DNA of 40,382 nucleotides from Lachnoclostridium sp. UBA903. Its GTDB lineage: Bacteria > Bacillota > Clostridia > Lachnospirales > Lachnospiraceae. Positions within the stretch are counted from its first letter, which is position 1. Each line of letters starts with the position of its first letter. Shown here in pieces: positions 16,134 through 22,650 of this stretch. The notes under the pieces were generated by a model that made no database searches, was not told the origin of the DNA, and was given only the letters and a program-made list of their open reading frames with translations. The position numbers and the translations under genes are program-made. The stretch covers positions 1 to 40,382 of the forward strand of contig DBEP01000048.1 in the NCBI GenBank assembly GCA_002294045.1, read 5' to 3'.

Positions 16134-16547
16134 ATGAAGGCAGAGATATATACCCATGACGGGGAAGGAGTCAAATGGGTTTACAATAACAGGAACTGGG
16201 TTTTATGTATTAAAAACTGGAAGCCGGATAATGATATTGAGGGTATCCATCATCTGGAGATTCATCATGAAACCGACGAGCAATTTATTCTGGTAAATGG
16301 AAAGGCTATTCTTCTGGTTGCAGACCGTAAGGAGGATAAATTTGAGATTGAACTAATTGAGATGGAAATCGGCAAAGCCTATAATGTACCAAAAGAAACA
16401 TGGTTTTATTCCATTACCCAAAAGGACACAAAAATGATGTATGTTCAAGATGCCGGGACGTCCGATAAGAACAGTGAATATTGTGAAATGACAGAGCAGG
16501 AACTGGCTGAAGTCAGAAACAGGGCTGCAAAAATATTCAGCAAATAA
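16134..16547 (+). CDS. small cupin-fold protein in the fra-like operon
   Basis: A 137-residue soluble protein with a single cupin-like core: HHLEIHHETDEQFILVNGKAILLV carries the H-x3-H, E and G spacing of cupin motif 1 (around residues 43-65). GKAYNVPKETWFYSI provides the PxxxxH-like motif 2, but with Trp-Phe where many cupins have His. It is read as the last gene of the operon, 129 bp after the transporter and before a strong hairpin. Function is unknown to me; a sugar-binding, mutarotase-like or epimerase role on the imported fructosamine is possible but unproven. Only a distant AAAGGA precedes the ATG. Confidence 0.7.
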   Translation: MKAEIYTHDGEGVKWVYNNRNWVLCIKNWKPDNDIEGIHHLEIHHETDEQFILVNGKAILLVADRKEDKFEIELIEMEIGKAYNVPKETWFYSITQKDTKMMYVQDAGTSDKNSEYCEMTEQELAEVRNRAAKIFSK

Positions 16548-16633
16548 GCCTGTAATTAAACCTATATGTTAATCTATTATTGTAGAATAAAATACGTAAA
16601 AAACTTAAGTTAAAAGTTTGTATCAATTCATAT

Positions 16634-16693
16634 ACCGGGATGTACCGGAACTGTCACGGAGTTTAATAAGCGACAGTCCGGTTGCATCCCGGT
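16634..16693. terminator. long hairpin after the fra-like operon
   Basis: The arms 16634-16655 and 16672-16693 pair over about 22 bp with few mismatches (ACCGGGATG ... CATCCCGGT, CCGGA(A)CTGTC ... GACAGTCCGG) around a 16-base loop. No strong T-tract follows, so it could act as an mRNA 3'-end stabiliser or a dispersed repeat as well as a terminator. Confidence 0.55.
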
Positions 16694-16802
16694 TATAATT
16701 CATACTAAAATATCCGGATAATATTGAAAAATATGTAAAAGTGTGTCATAATTGAGATATAAAAGGAGAATTTTATACTTAGTTTGTAGGAGGGATTGTT
16801 AT

Positions 16803-17873
16803 ATGGGGTTATTTAACAATAAAAAAGAGCCGGAATTTCTGAAAGAGAGCAGTAATGCCAAAGAACAGCTGGAAAGATTAAAAGCTTTGGAACCAATGTT
16901 GAATACGGATGGTAAAACCAAGTTAAACCAAGAATTAAAATATATTGAATATGGAATTGCAGGGGAAAACAACATATACTTTGAACTTAAGAACAGTCAT
17001 ATACCTATGTATATATTACACGATATCTATTTGGAAGATGGAGATTTAAATGCTCAAATAGATTATTTAGTTTTTACAAAAAAGTTATGTTTTGTTATAG
17101 AATGTAAGAACCTGATAGGTAATATAGAAATCAACAATGCCGGAGATTTTATCAGAAACATGGAGTTCGGCGGAAAAAAGAAAAGAGAAGGGATTTATTC
17201 TCCCATAACACAAAACCAGCGTCATTTAGAATTGATGAAGAAGCTGAAGGTAGACAGTAAATCAAATATTATCAGCAAATTTATGGCAGGGAGATACTTT
17301 GAAGATTTTTATAAACCGATAGTTGTTTTAGCAAATCCAAAGACAATATTAAATTCCAGATATGCGAAGAAAGAGATTAAAAACCAGGTAATCAAGGCAG
17401 ATCAATTAGTCAGTTATATAAAAGAGATGTGTAAAAATTCAAAAGAAATGAACCATTCAGATAATGAAATGCTTTCCTGGGCTCAATCTTTTTTAGCGTT
17501 ACATAAAGAAAAGGTAAGAGATTATACCTCAAAATTTGCACCTTACATGATTGATTCCGTCAAAACAGAACCGGAACAGCAGAGTGATAGCAATAAAGCC
17601 TTAAATAAAACTTCAGAAAGTACGTCTGAAGTGTGCGATAATTCAAATATGGAAGAATCGGCAATTTATGAAGAGCTGAGAATATACCGTCTGAATAAAA
17701 GCCGGGATGAGAAGATAAAACCGTATTATATTTATAATAATAACCAATTAAAAGATTTGATTTCCAAAATGCCGGTTACAGTAGATTCACTGAAAATGGT
17801 ATCGGGTTTTGATGAAGTAAAGGTCTCAAAATATGGTGAGGATATTATACGGATTGTTAAAAGATATGTTTGA
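16803..17873 (+). CDS. NERD-domain protein with a C-terminal HRDC-like domain
   Basis: A 356-residue soluble protein. Residues about 45-160 form a NERD (nuclease-related) domain: YGIAGENNIYFELKN, then DIYLEDGDLNAQIDYLVFT and LCFVIECKNLIGNIEI, with the D and ExK residues typical of restriction-like nucleases. A polar linker (about 255-290) leads to an HRDC-like module at 290-356 (EELRIYRLNKSRDEKIKPYY, then DEVKVSKYGEDIIRIVKRY), as at the C-terminus of RecQ. This suggests a DNA-processing role, but substrate and biology are unknown. The start at 16803 is supported by AGGAGG 9 bases upstream; a TTG at 16752 lacks such support. Confidence 0.85.
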   Translation: MGLFNNKKEPEFLKESSNAKEQLERLKALEPMLNTDGKTKLNQELKYIEYGIAGENNIYFELKNSHIPMYILHDIYLEDGDLNAQIDYLVFTKKLCFVIECKNLIGNIEINNAGDFIRNMEFGGKKKREGIYSPITQNQRHLELMKKLKVDSKSNIISKFMAGRYFEDFYKPIVVLANPKTILNSRYAKKEIKNQVIKADQLVSYIKEMCKNSKEMNHSDNEMLSWAQSFLALHKEKVRDYTSKFAPYMIDSVKTEPEQQSDSNKALNKTSESTSEVCDNSNMEESAIYEELRIYRLNKSRDEKIKPYYIYNNNQLKDLISKMPVTVDSLKMVSGFDEVKVSKYGEDIIRIVKRYV

Positions 17874-17884
17874 AAAATTTAGTA

Positions 17885-17913
17885 TTGCTTTTTAATGCAA
17901 TTCTTGTTATAAT
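17885..17913 (+). promoter_or_regulatory. promoter of tRNA-Leu(AAG)
   Basis: TTGCTT at 17885-17890, a 17-base spacer and a perfect TATAAT at 17908-17913 stand 75 bases before the tRNA. The -35 side overlaps a small hairpin (ATTGC ... GCAAT) that may end the NERD transcript. Confidence 0.6.
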
Positions 17914-17987
17914 ATAGTTCGTTCGCTGAGTGGAATCGGGTGAACAAATCAAATCATAATGATTTGGAAAAGGTAATTTAATAATTT

Positions 17988-18072
17988 GCAGTCGTGGCGG
18001 AATTGGCATACGCGCTAGACTAAGGATCTAGTGAGCATTGCGCTCGTACGGGTTCAAGTCCCGTCGACTGCA
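17988..18072 (+). tRNA. tRNA-Leu (anticodon AAG)
   Basis: An 85-nt class II tRNA. The acceptor GCAGTCG pairs with CGACTGC plus A73; the D-arm and the anticodon stem CTAGA/TCTAG match the other tRNA-Leu of this window. The loop CTAAGGA places U33 before AAG, so the anticodon is AAG (A34, expected to be deaminated to inosine). The variable arm is GAGC/GCTC and the T-arm ACGGG/CCCGT. No encoded CCA. An IS3-type end begins 20 bp downstream. Confidence 0.93.
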
Positions 18073-18091
18073 TTAAAAAGACATACCTTTC

Positions 18092-18209
18092 TGAACTGAC
18101 CCCCATAAGTTGGACCTGAAAATCTAACTCATGGGAGGTCAGTTTTTATATGGCGAAATATAGTTTTGAGTTTAAGAAAAAAGTTGTTAAAGCATATCTA
18201 AATGGCTAG
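18092..18209 (+). mobile_element. IS3-family (IS150-like) insertion sequence end fragment with truncated orfA
   Basis: An end typical of this group (TGAACTGACCCCCATAAGTT) is followed by an ATG at 18150 reading MAKYSFEFKKKVVKAYLNG and then TAG. That peptide is the characteristic N-terminus of the IS150-group OrfA helix-turn-helix protein, which normally continues for over 100 residues. The rest of orfA, all of orfB and the right end are missing, so this is a dead remnant fused to the GNAT pseudogene region. Confidence 0.75.
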
Positions 18210-18294
18210 AGTGGGAGCCAAGGTAAAATTACTTGACAGGCACACCTGTCGGAAAATGTGGTGCGAAGAGAATTTATGTGTCGGAGGTAAGCCA

Positions 18295-18932
18295 ATGGAT
18301 ATAGAAATACGTAAATTGATTCCTGATCTTGCAGAAGATTATGTGCATTTTTTGATACTACGCCACACGATGACAATGTGGATGAACATAAATGTTATTG
18401 CGTGTGTTGGTGTAACGATGATTATGAGGGCAAAGACCTTTCAACGGCAGAAAAAAGAAGAAGAAAATGCGCCTTACAATATGTCAAAGGCAATAACATT
18501 CAAGGTTATCTTGCTTATAGTGGCGATGCGGTCGTTGGATGGTGCAACTCCAATACGAAATCAGATTGCTTGAAATGCGCTAGTTGGCGAAGATTTATGG
18601 ATTATGTGCCTTTAGAGGAATCTAACACGAGCATAAAGGTGAAATCCATATTCTGTCTCGTGATTGCACCGGAGATGAAAAGAAAAGGCATTGCCATGCT
18701 GCCGCTACTGGAGCGCATATGTAAGGATGCGATCCAAGATGGCTTTGACGTTGTAGAGGCATACCCGTACAAAGTATCTAGTTATCAATCATCAGATTTT
18801 GGTGGTCATTTTGAGAACCACATGCGCCAAAGAAATATCAACAAGAAGTTTGGTTGTTTCTTTTTGCTTTTTTATACTATTACTCCGAAGAGGCCGCTGA
18901 CAAAAAATCAGCGGCCTTTCAGATATTTATAA
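18295..18932 (+). pseudogene. frameshifted GNAT acetyltransferase
   Basis: The ATG at 18295 (GGAGG upstream) reads MDIEIRKLIPDLAEDYVHF and then goes out of frame at the run of six T near 18344. Restoring one T gives FDTTPHDDNVDEHKCYC and continues in the second frame with CNDDYEGKDLSTAEKRRRK. That frame runs on through GYLAYSGDAVVGWCNSNTKS and SIFCLVIAPEMKRKGIAM (the acetyl-CoA loop) to AYPYKVSSYQSSDFGGHFE. After that the expected C-terminal MYKKLGF strand is replaced by unrelated residues, and the frame reads through a hairpin at 18892-18919. It is therefore doubly damaged: a one-base deletion and a lost C-terminus. Confidence 0.75.
18892..18919 (+). terminator. rho-independent terminator after the GNAT pseudogene
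   Basis: GGCCGCTGA and TCAGCGGCC form a perfect 9-bp stem around a CAAAAAA loop, followed by TTTC. It lies between converging genes and may also serve the SnoaL-like gene on the other strand. Confidence 0.65.
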
Positions 18933-18943
18933 TAATAAAGTAT

Positions 18944-19348
18944 TTAGTTTTCTGAAAGAGGATTTGTAGATGTTGCCCAACCTTCAATTACTCTTACACC
19001 AATTGGTTCCGGGTTGTCTTTAAAATGCACAAATTCAAAGGACTCCTGTTCAAATTCTTTGTCGGTACGCTTGTCTAAAATATAAGTCCTGTAACGGATT
19101 GCACACCAGTCGTCCTTGATAATCATATTATGGAATTCTCCCATTCTTATATCATAATTTTCAAAGAATTTCCCCATCATGTCTTTATATTCCTGAAGGG
19201 TCAGTCTCTTTCCGTATACGTTGTAATGTGAATCGGGCTCATATAATGTTTTGCACCATTCTAACCAGCAATCATAACCGCCGTTCCAATTTCTGAAACC
19301 AGTCTCAAGCCTATCCTTAATTGCTTCTTCTAATTTCGTATTACTCAT
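18944..19348 (-). CDS. SnoaL-like / NTF2-fold protein
   Basis: A 134-residue protein of the cystatin-like alpha+beta (NTF2/SnoaL) fold. It has an N-terminal helix (LEEAIKDRLETGFRNWNGGY), WLEWCKTLYEPDSHYNVYG with the polar residues lining the pocket, YKDMMGKFFENYDIRMGEFH, and the sheet strands WCAIRYRTYI and ESFEFVHFKD ending VIEGWAT. Such proteins act as small hydrolases, cyclases or ligand binders, and the substrate is unknown here. The length fits the family. An AAAGGATGG lies upstream of the ATG. It stands alone between two other small transcription units. Confidence 0.75.
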   Translation of the reverse strand: MSNTKLEEAIKDRLETGFRNWNGGYDCWLEWCKTLYEPDSHYNVYGKRLTLQEYKDMMGKFFENYDIRMGEFHNMIIKDDWCAIRYRTYILDKRTDKEFEQESFEFVHFKDNPEPIGVRVIEGWATSTNPLSEN

Positions 19349-19470
19349 TTTAATACCATCCTTTCTTTATAAGCTCCCGTTAGCACCGGGTGCGCTTTTG
19401 TCTTTTTGACAAGGCCATGTTAGCAGCCAGATATTTATATTTTGTTTGAGAAATATTTAATAAATATTAA

Positions 19471-19504
19471 TTCACCATGCTGTACTGTACCGCAGCATGG
19501 TGAA
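19471..19504. terminator. hairpin downstream of the TetR gene
   Basis: TTCACCATGCTG and CAGCATGGTGAA pair over 12 bp around TACTGTACCG. On the minus strand it follows the TetR gene by about 100 bp and is trailed by TTAATATTTATT. Confidence 0.6.
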
Positions 19505-19600
19505 AAAGTGAGGAACAATATTGCGGCGGCAATTTCTAACCACCGGCCTGCAAGGCTAAAACTCTGCCCCCTACTCTTGCATTTAGCGGGCAAAATAGAA

Positions 19601-20197
19601 TTACTCTTTCTTTGTATGATTCCCGACGACACCATACAGAAACACGGATAAAAGTTCTTCATACATTTGTTTTTTCCTGGCAGCAGTCTGGAGGGTTTCC
19701 AGCTGCTTCATTGCATTGGTTCCGAAAACATTGAAATAAAAAAGCAAGGTTTCAGCAGAATAGCTTTTATCAAAGTACCCGCATTCATAACCCTGTTCAA
19801 TAAAACGAAGCATGTGCGGACTTAGCTTTTGCTCATATTCAATTGTGATGTCCCGCAGTTTTTCGGAAATGGCATCATCCCAAAATGCAGATGCTGTAGC
19901 AGTGCTTTTTCTCATGGGCACGAAAAATGCCTGCTCAATTTTTTCTGCAAAAGGTAGCTTGTTGTCTATAACGTCAATAAAAGACTGAAGCAGTTTATTA
20001 TAATAATGCTCAAGAGCACAACGCGCCAGGTTCTCCTTGCTTTCAAAATATTTGTATAGGGTCACCTGGGATACGCAAGCCTTCGCAGCGATTTCAGCAA
20101 CGCTTACCTTTTGTATACCCCGCTCAGAAAACAATTCTGCAGCGGCTTCCAGGATTCCGTACTTTTTTCCCCGAGTTCTTTTTTCAAAACCGTTCAT
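19601..20197 (-). CDS. TetR/AcrR-family transcriptional regulator
   Basis: A 198-residue regulator. The N-terminal helix-turn-helix is clear at residues about 10-55: GILEAAAELFSERGIQKVSV, AEIAAKACVSQVTLYKYFES, KENLARCAL. The C-terminal two thirds are helical and form the ligand-binding and dimer part, with no recognisable subfamily mark. GGAGGTGATAAA precedes the ATG, a strong signal. It is divergent from the hydrolase gene at 20345, with near-palindromic TGAAAT/ATTTCA sites between them, so it most likely represses that gene and itself. Confidence 0.88.
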   Translation of the reverse strand: MNGFEKRTRGKKYGILEAAAELFSERGIQKVSVAEIAAKACVSQVTLYKYFESKENLARCALEHYYNKLLQSFIDVIDNKLPFAEKIEQAFFVPMRKSTATASAFWDDAISEKLRDITIEYEQKLSPHMLRFIEQGYECGYFDKSYSAETLLFYFNVFGTNAMKQLETLQTAARKKQMYEELLSVFLYGVVGNHTKKE

Positions 20198-20233
20198 TTT
20201 ATCACCTCCACAATTAAAGAATATCTCAAATTA

Positions 20234-20327
20234 TGAACTATTTCAATAAGAATATTTCATTTTTGCTTGCGTCTGCAGGTTATCCTGTGTTACTATAATA
20301 ATGAACTATTTTTTATGAAATATTTCA
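20234..20327. promoter_or_regulatory. paired operator candidates between TetR and hydrolase genes
   Basis: The block TGAACTATTTCA at 20234-20245 recurs as TGAACTATTT at 20302, and TGAAATATTTCA at 20316-20327 is a perfect 12-bp palindrome. A further ATATTTCAT lies at 20252-20260. Repeated half-sites (TGAAnTATT) on both sides of the divergent promoters suggest TetR operators; TATAAT at 20294-20299 is a possible -10 box for the hydrolase. Confidence 0.5.
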
Positions 20328-20344
20328 TTATTTTGGAGGTGCTT

Positions 20345-21211
20345 ATGGAAAAGTACATAAACAGAGAAGGATGTAAAGTCGCATATGAGTGTTTGCCGGG
20401 AAGCCGTACCATCACCATTATTTTAGTACATGGGTATGGACTGTATCGTGCCATGTGGGAGCCGCAAGTTACATTTTTACAGAAAAAGGGCTACCCGATT
20501 ATTAACATTGATGTTCGGGGCCACGGAAATTCAAGACCTGCCAGTGAATTCAGCGTAAAGCTGGCGGCAGAGGATATACGAGCCATAATAGATTCGGAAA
20601 GCCCTGGACAGTACTTGCTGTGCGGGCTTTCGATGGGGGCTTTTGTGGTACAGGAATATGCATTCCTTTTCGGTGGTGCTGCGGGTTATATGCTGACAGG
20701 AGTGACACCGTTATGCATCTCTTACGCCAAATGGGAAAAGACATTGCTCGCATACTCCGGCCCGATTATGAAGTATTTTTACACATGGGCGGGACTGAAA
20801 AAAGCCATGTCAAAAGGAAGCTCCTTTACAGAACCGGCTTTGCGGAGTGTCAGACAGATGTTTGAGGAAATGGAAAAGCAGGAATTTTTTGTCTCCTGGA
20901 AGGGTTTCACAACTTGTCTGCATGAAGAATCGCTTGAATTTGATGCACCGATTCTCGTGGTAGCCGGTGAGCAGGATACAAGAGGAACCATACAAAAACA
21001 TCTTAAGGACTGGCAAACGCATTATCCGGCCTGTACAGTAAAATCCATCCCGGATTCCGGCCATGTTGCAAATCTGGATCAGCCGGAGCAATTCAACAGG
21101 ATACTGCTTTCTTTTATAAGTGATTGCGACCCGGCAGGATTAGAGCCACAATCCGCTAATGGCTCTAAAGCGGAAGGAACTGTCCGGCAAAGGAACAAAG
21201 TAGTGCGTTGA
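20345..21211 (+). CDS. alpha/beta-fold hydrolase under TetR control
   Basis: A 288-residue alpha/beta hydrolase. The oxyanion motif HGYGLYRAMW (near residue 31), the nucleophile elbow GLSMG (Ser near 103), an acid residue in VAGEQDTRG and the histidine in DSGHVANLDQPEQF give a full catalytic triad of the esterase/peroxidase-like branch. The substrate is unknown. The start at 20345 is preferred: TTTTGGAGG lies 6 bases upstream, and the longer open frame from 20267 would overlap the likely operators. The C-terminal tail (about 25 residues after the last helix) is poorly conserved in style and runs toward a repeat-rich gap. Confidence 0.85.
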   Translation: MEKYINREGCKVAYECLPGSRTITIILVHGYGLYRAMWEPQVTFLQKKGYPIINIDVRGHGNSRPASEFSVKLAAEDIRAIIDSESPGQYLLCGLSMGAFVVQEYAFLFGGAAGYMLTGVTPLCISYAKWEKTLLAYSGPIMKYFYTWAGLKKAMSKGSSFTEPALRSVRQMFEEMEKQEFFVSWKGFTTCLHEESLEFDAPILVVAGEQDTRGTIQKHLKDWQTHYPACTVKSIPDSGHVANLDQPEQFNRILLSFISDCDPAGLEPQSANGSKAEGTVRQRNKVVR

Positions 21212-21669
21212 AAACGGTGAATCCTGAGGAGGAGTGTTTGGGTTACTGTTCACAGCCGATAAACTCGATGTGTTTTTTGTGAGTGCAGCGAAGCGAAAGT
21301 CACAGAAAACCGGAGTATCGCAGCGCCAAAACGCTGATTTTACGTTTTGTGTGCATCGCGAAGCGTGTTACTGTTCACAGAACTGCTGATTTTCTGCAGA
21401 GCTGTGAATAGTAACGTGTTTGGAACTAAATACAGTTTATTATGCTGATGCTTCTTGACAGAGCAAATATTCCATGCTACAATTCATACCATATTAAACA
21501 TATATACTTAATATGATATATTAGAGGGCGGTTACTTTGTTAACCAAAAAAAGAGCCGGATGAATGCCTATGTGTACCTGTGATACATACTGCTTTTTAG
21601 CCCCAATAATGAAGGCGTTAAATTCGCCTGACTAATTTTTTAGACTTTATATGCGATGGGGGAGAGAAA
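21212..21669. other. repeat-rich gap without a gene
   Basis: No gene is visible. GTTACTGTTCACAG occurs at 21242-21255 and again at 21367-21380, and its inverse CTGTGAATAGTAAC at 21402-21415. Between them are GCGAAGCG-containing stretches. From 21420 on the sequence is AT-rich and ends at the structured leader starting at 21670. Confidence 0.6.
21242..21415. repeat. dispersed-repeat-like element with terminal GTTACTGTTCACAG copies
   Basis: Two direct copies and one inverted copy of a 14-bp word bound this 174-bp stretch. The last two form a hairpin at 21367-21415 with an inner CTGC/GCAG pairing. Texture and GC content differ from the neighbours, which suggests a small non-autonomous element. 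Confidence 0.45.
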
Positions 21670-21789
21670 GTTGAAAGAAAATAACGTATGAAGAAAGGAT
21701 GCCACTAACAGATTCTTTCAACCTGTGAAACTTATTTCACATTATATTTTGTGGCAGTATCGCAAGCCTGCTTGCGATATACAATGGGT
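21670..21789 (+). ncRNA. structured leader, copy 1 of a pseudoknotted RNA of unknown class
   Basis: Stem A: GTTGAAAGAA (21670-21679) pairs with TTCTTTCAAC (21713-21722). Inside it, TGCCAC (21700-21705) pairs with GTGGCA (21751-21756) beyond stem A, so the two helices interlock as an H-type pseudoknot. Variable hairpins follow at 21724-21741 and 21758-21779. The block ends with ATACAATGGGT at 21779-21789, 6 bases before the ATG of the ABC lipoprotein gene. The same design recurs at 32744-32863. I do not recognise a known riboswitch; regulation of translation or transcription of the ABC operon is inferred. Confidence 0.55.
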
Positions 21790-21795
21790 ATAAAA

Positions 21796-22635
21796 ATGAA
21801 AAAGCTTTTTTTACTGGGAATATTATCTATAATGGTGGCAGCAGCAGGATGCGCAAATCAGCCTGCGGCAGACCCCGCACCGCAAACAAAAGAAACGGAT
21901 GAACAAACGACTGTGGTGGCCGCCACCAGCGGGGTGAGCAATCCGTTCAGCTATGAAAAGGACGGCCAGCTAACCGGATACGATGTCGAGGTCCTCAAAG
22001 CGATTTTTGAAGGGCTTCCTGAGTACAAGCTGGAAATTGAGATTATTGAATTTGAAGGAATTCTGAATGGATTGGACAATGGACGTTACCAGTTAGGTGT
22101 AAACAATTTCAGTTCCAATCCGGAAAGACGTGAAAAATATAATTTTTCTCTGCCTGTTATTGAAAATGCCAATGTATTTGTTGTCCGCAAGGATGACGAG
22201 ACTCTCAAGTCCCTTGAGGATTTGGCGGGTTATAAAGCGGTAACCGAAGTTGGAAATTCCGGTGCGACGCTTCTTGAAAACTATAACAAAGAAAATCCGG
22301 ACGCGCAGGCTGAAATTATCTACACGGACGAAAACTTTGTGAAGCAGTTTGAAGGTATTGAAGCCGGGCAGTATGATGTCCGTATTATTTCCCGCATTTC
22401 GGCGGAAAAAGCGATCCAGGAGCACGGTTTTACAAACCTAAAAGTAGTTCCGTTCTCCAGTGCCAACAGTGATCCGGGTTCTTATATTTTGTTGGCCAAA
22501 TCAACAGACAGCAGTTTGTATGACGCGGTAAATAAGCGGATTAAGGAAATCTATGAGGACGGAACTCTGTTAAAAATCAGTGAGGAACAGCTTGGCGGGA
22601 ACTATTTGCCGAAAGAAGAATTATTAGAACAATAA
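21796..22635 (+). CDS. polar amino-acid ABC transporter substrate-binding lipoprotein
   Basis: A 279-residue SBP_bac_3-type protein. A lipoprotein signal peptide ends in the lipobox AAAGC (Cys near residue 19), followed by a low-complexity tether. The mature part begins VVAATSGVSNPFSYEKDGQLTGYDVEVLKAI. It then has GILNGLDNGRYQLGVNNFS, and KNLVG-like SLEDLAGYKAVTEVGNSG, and ends with a typical IKEIYEDGTLLKI helix. It would capture an amino acid outside the cell for the permease and ATPase encoded downstream. The ATG at 21796 is chosen over the upstream in-frame ATG at 21784 because the latter lies in the ATACAATGGGT block, which in the second copy is out of frame with its gene. Confidence 0.9.
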   Translation: MKKLFLLGILSIMVAAAGCANQPAADPAPQTKETDEQTTVVAATSGVSNPFSYEKDGQLTGYDVEVLKAIFEGLPEYKLEIEIIEFEGILNGLDNGRYQLGVNNFSSNPERREKYNFSLPVIENANVFVVRKDDETLKSLEDLAGYKAVTEVGNSGATLLENYNKENPDAQAEIIYTDENFVKQFEGIEAGQYDVRIISRISAEKAIQEHGFTNLKVVPFSSANSDPGSYILLAKSTDSSLYDAVNKRIKEIYEDGTLLKISEEQLGGNYLPKEELLEQ

Positions 22636-22650
22636 AATAAGAGGTATATC

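Noticed and set aside
17988..18072. tRNA-Leu anticodon read as UAA
   Set aside because: The loop CTAAGGA needs U at position 33, which puts AAG, not TAA, in the anticodon.
18073..18932. Integrative element using the tRNA-Leu 3' end as attachment site
   Set aside because: No integrase and no direct repeat of the tRNA end is seen; the sequence after the tRNA is an IS3-type end, which does not integrate that way.
21241..21425. CRISPR-like direct repeats
   Set aside because: Only two direct copies of a 14-bp word with unequal context and an inverted third copy; no regular spacers.
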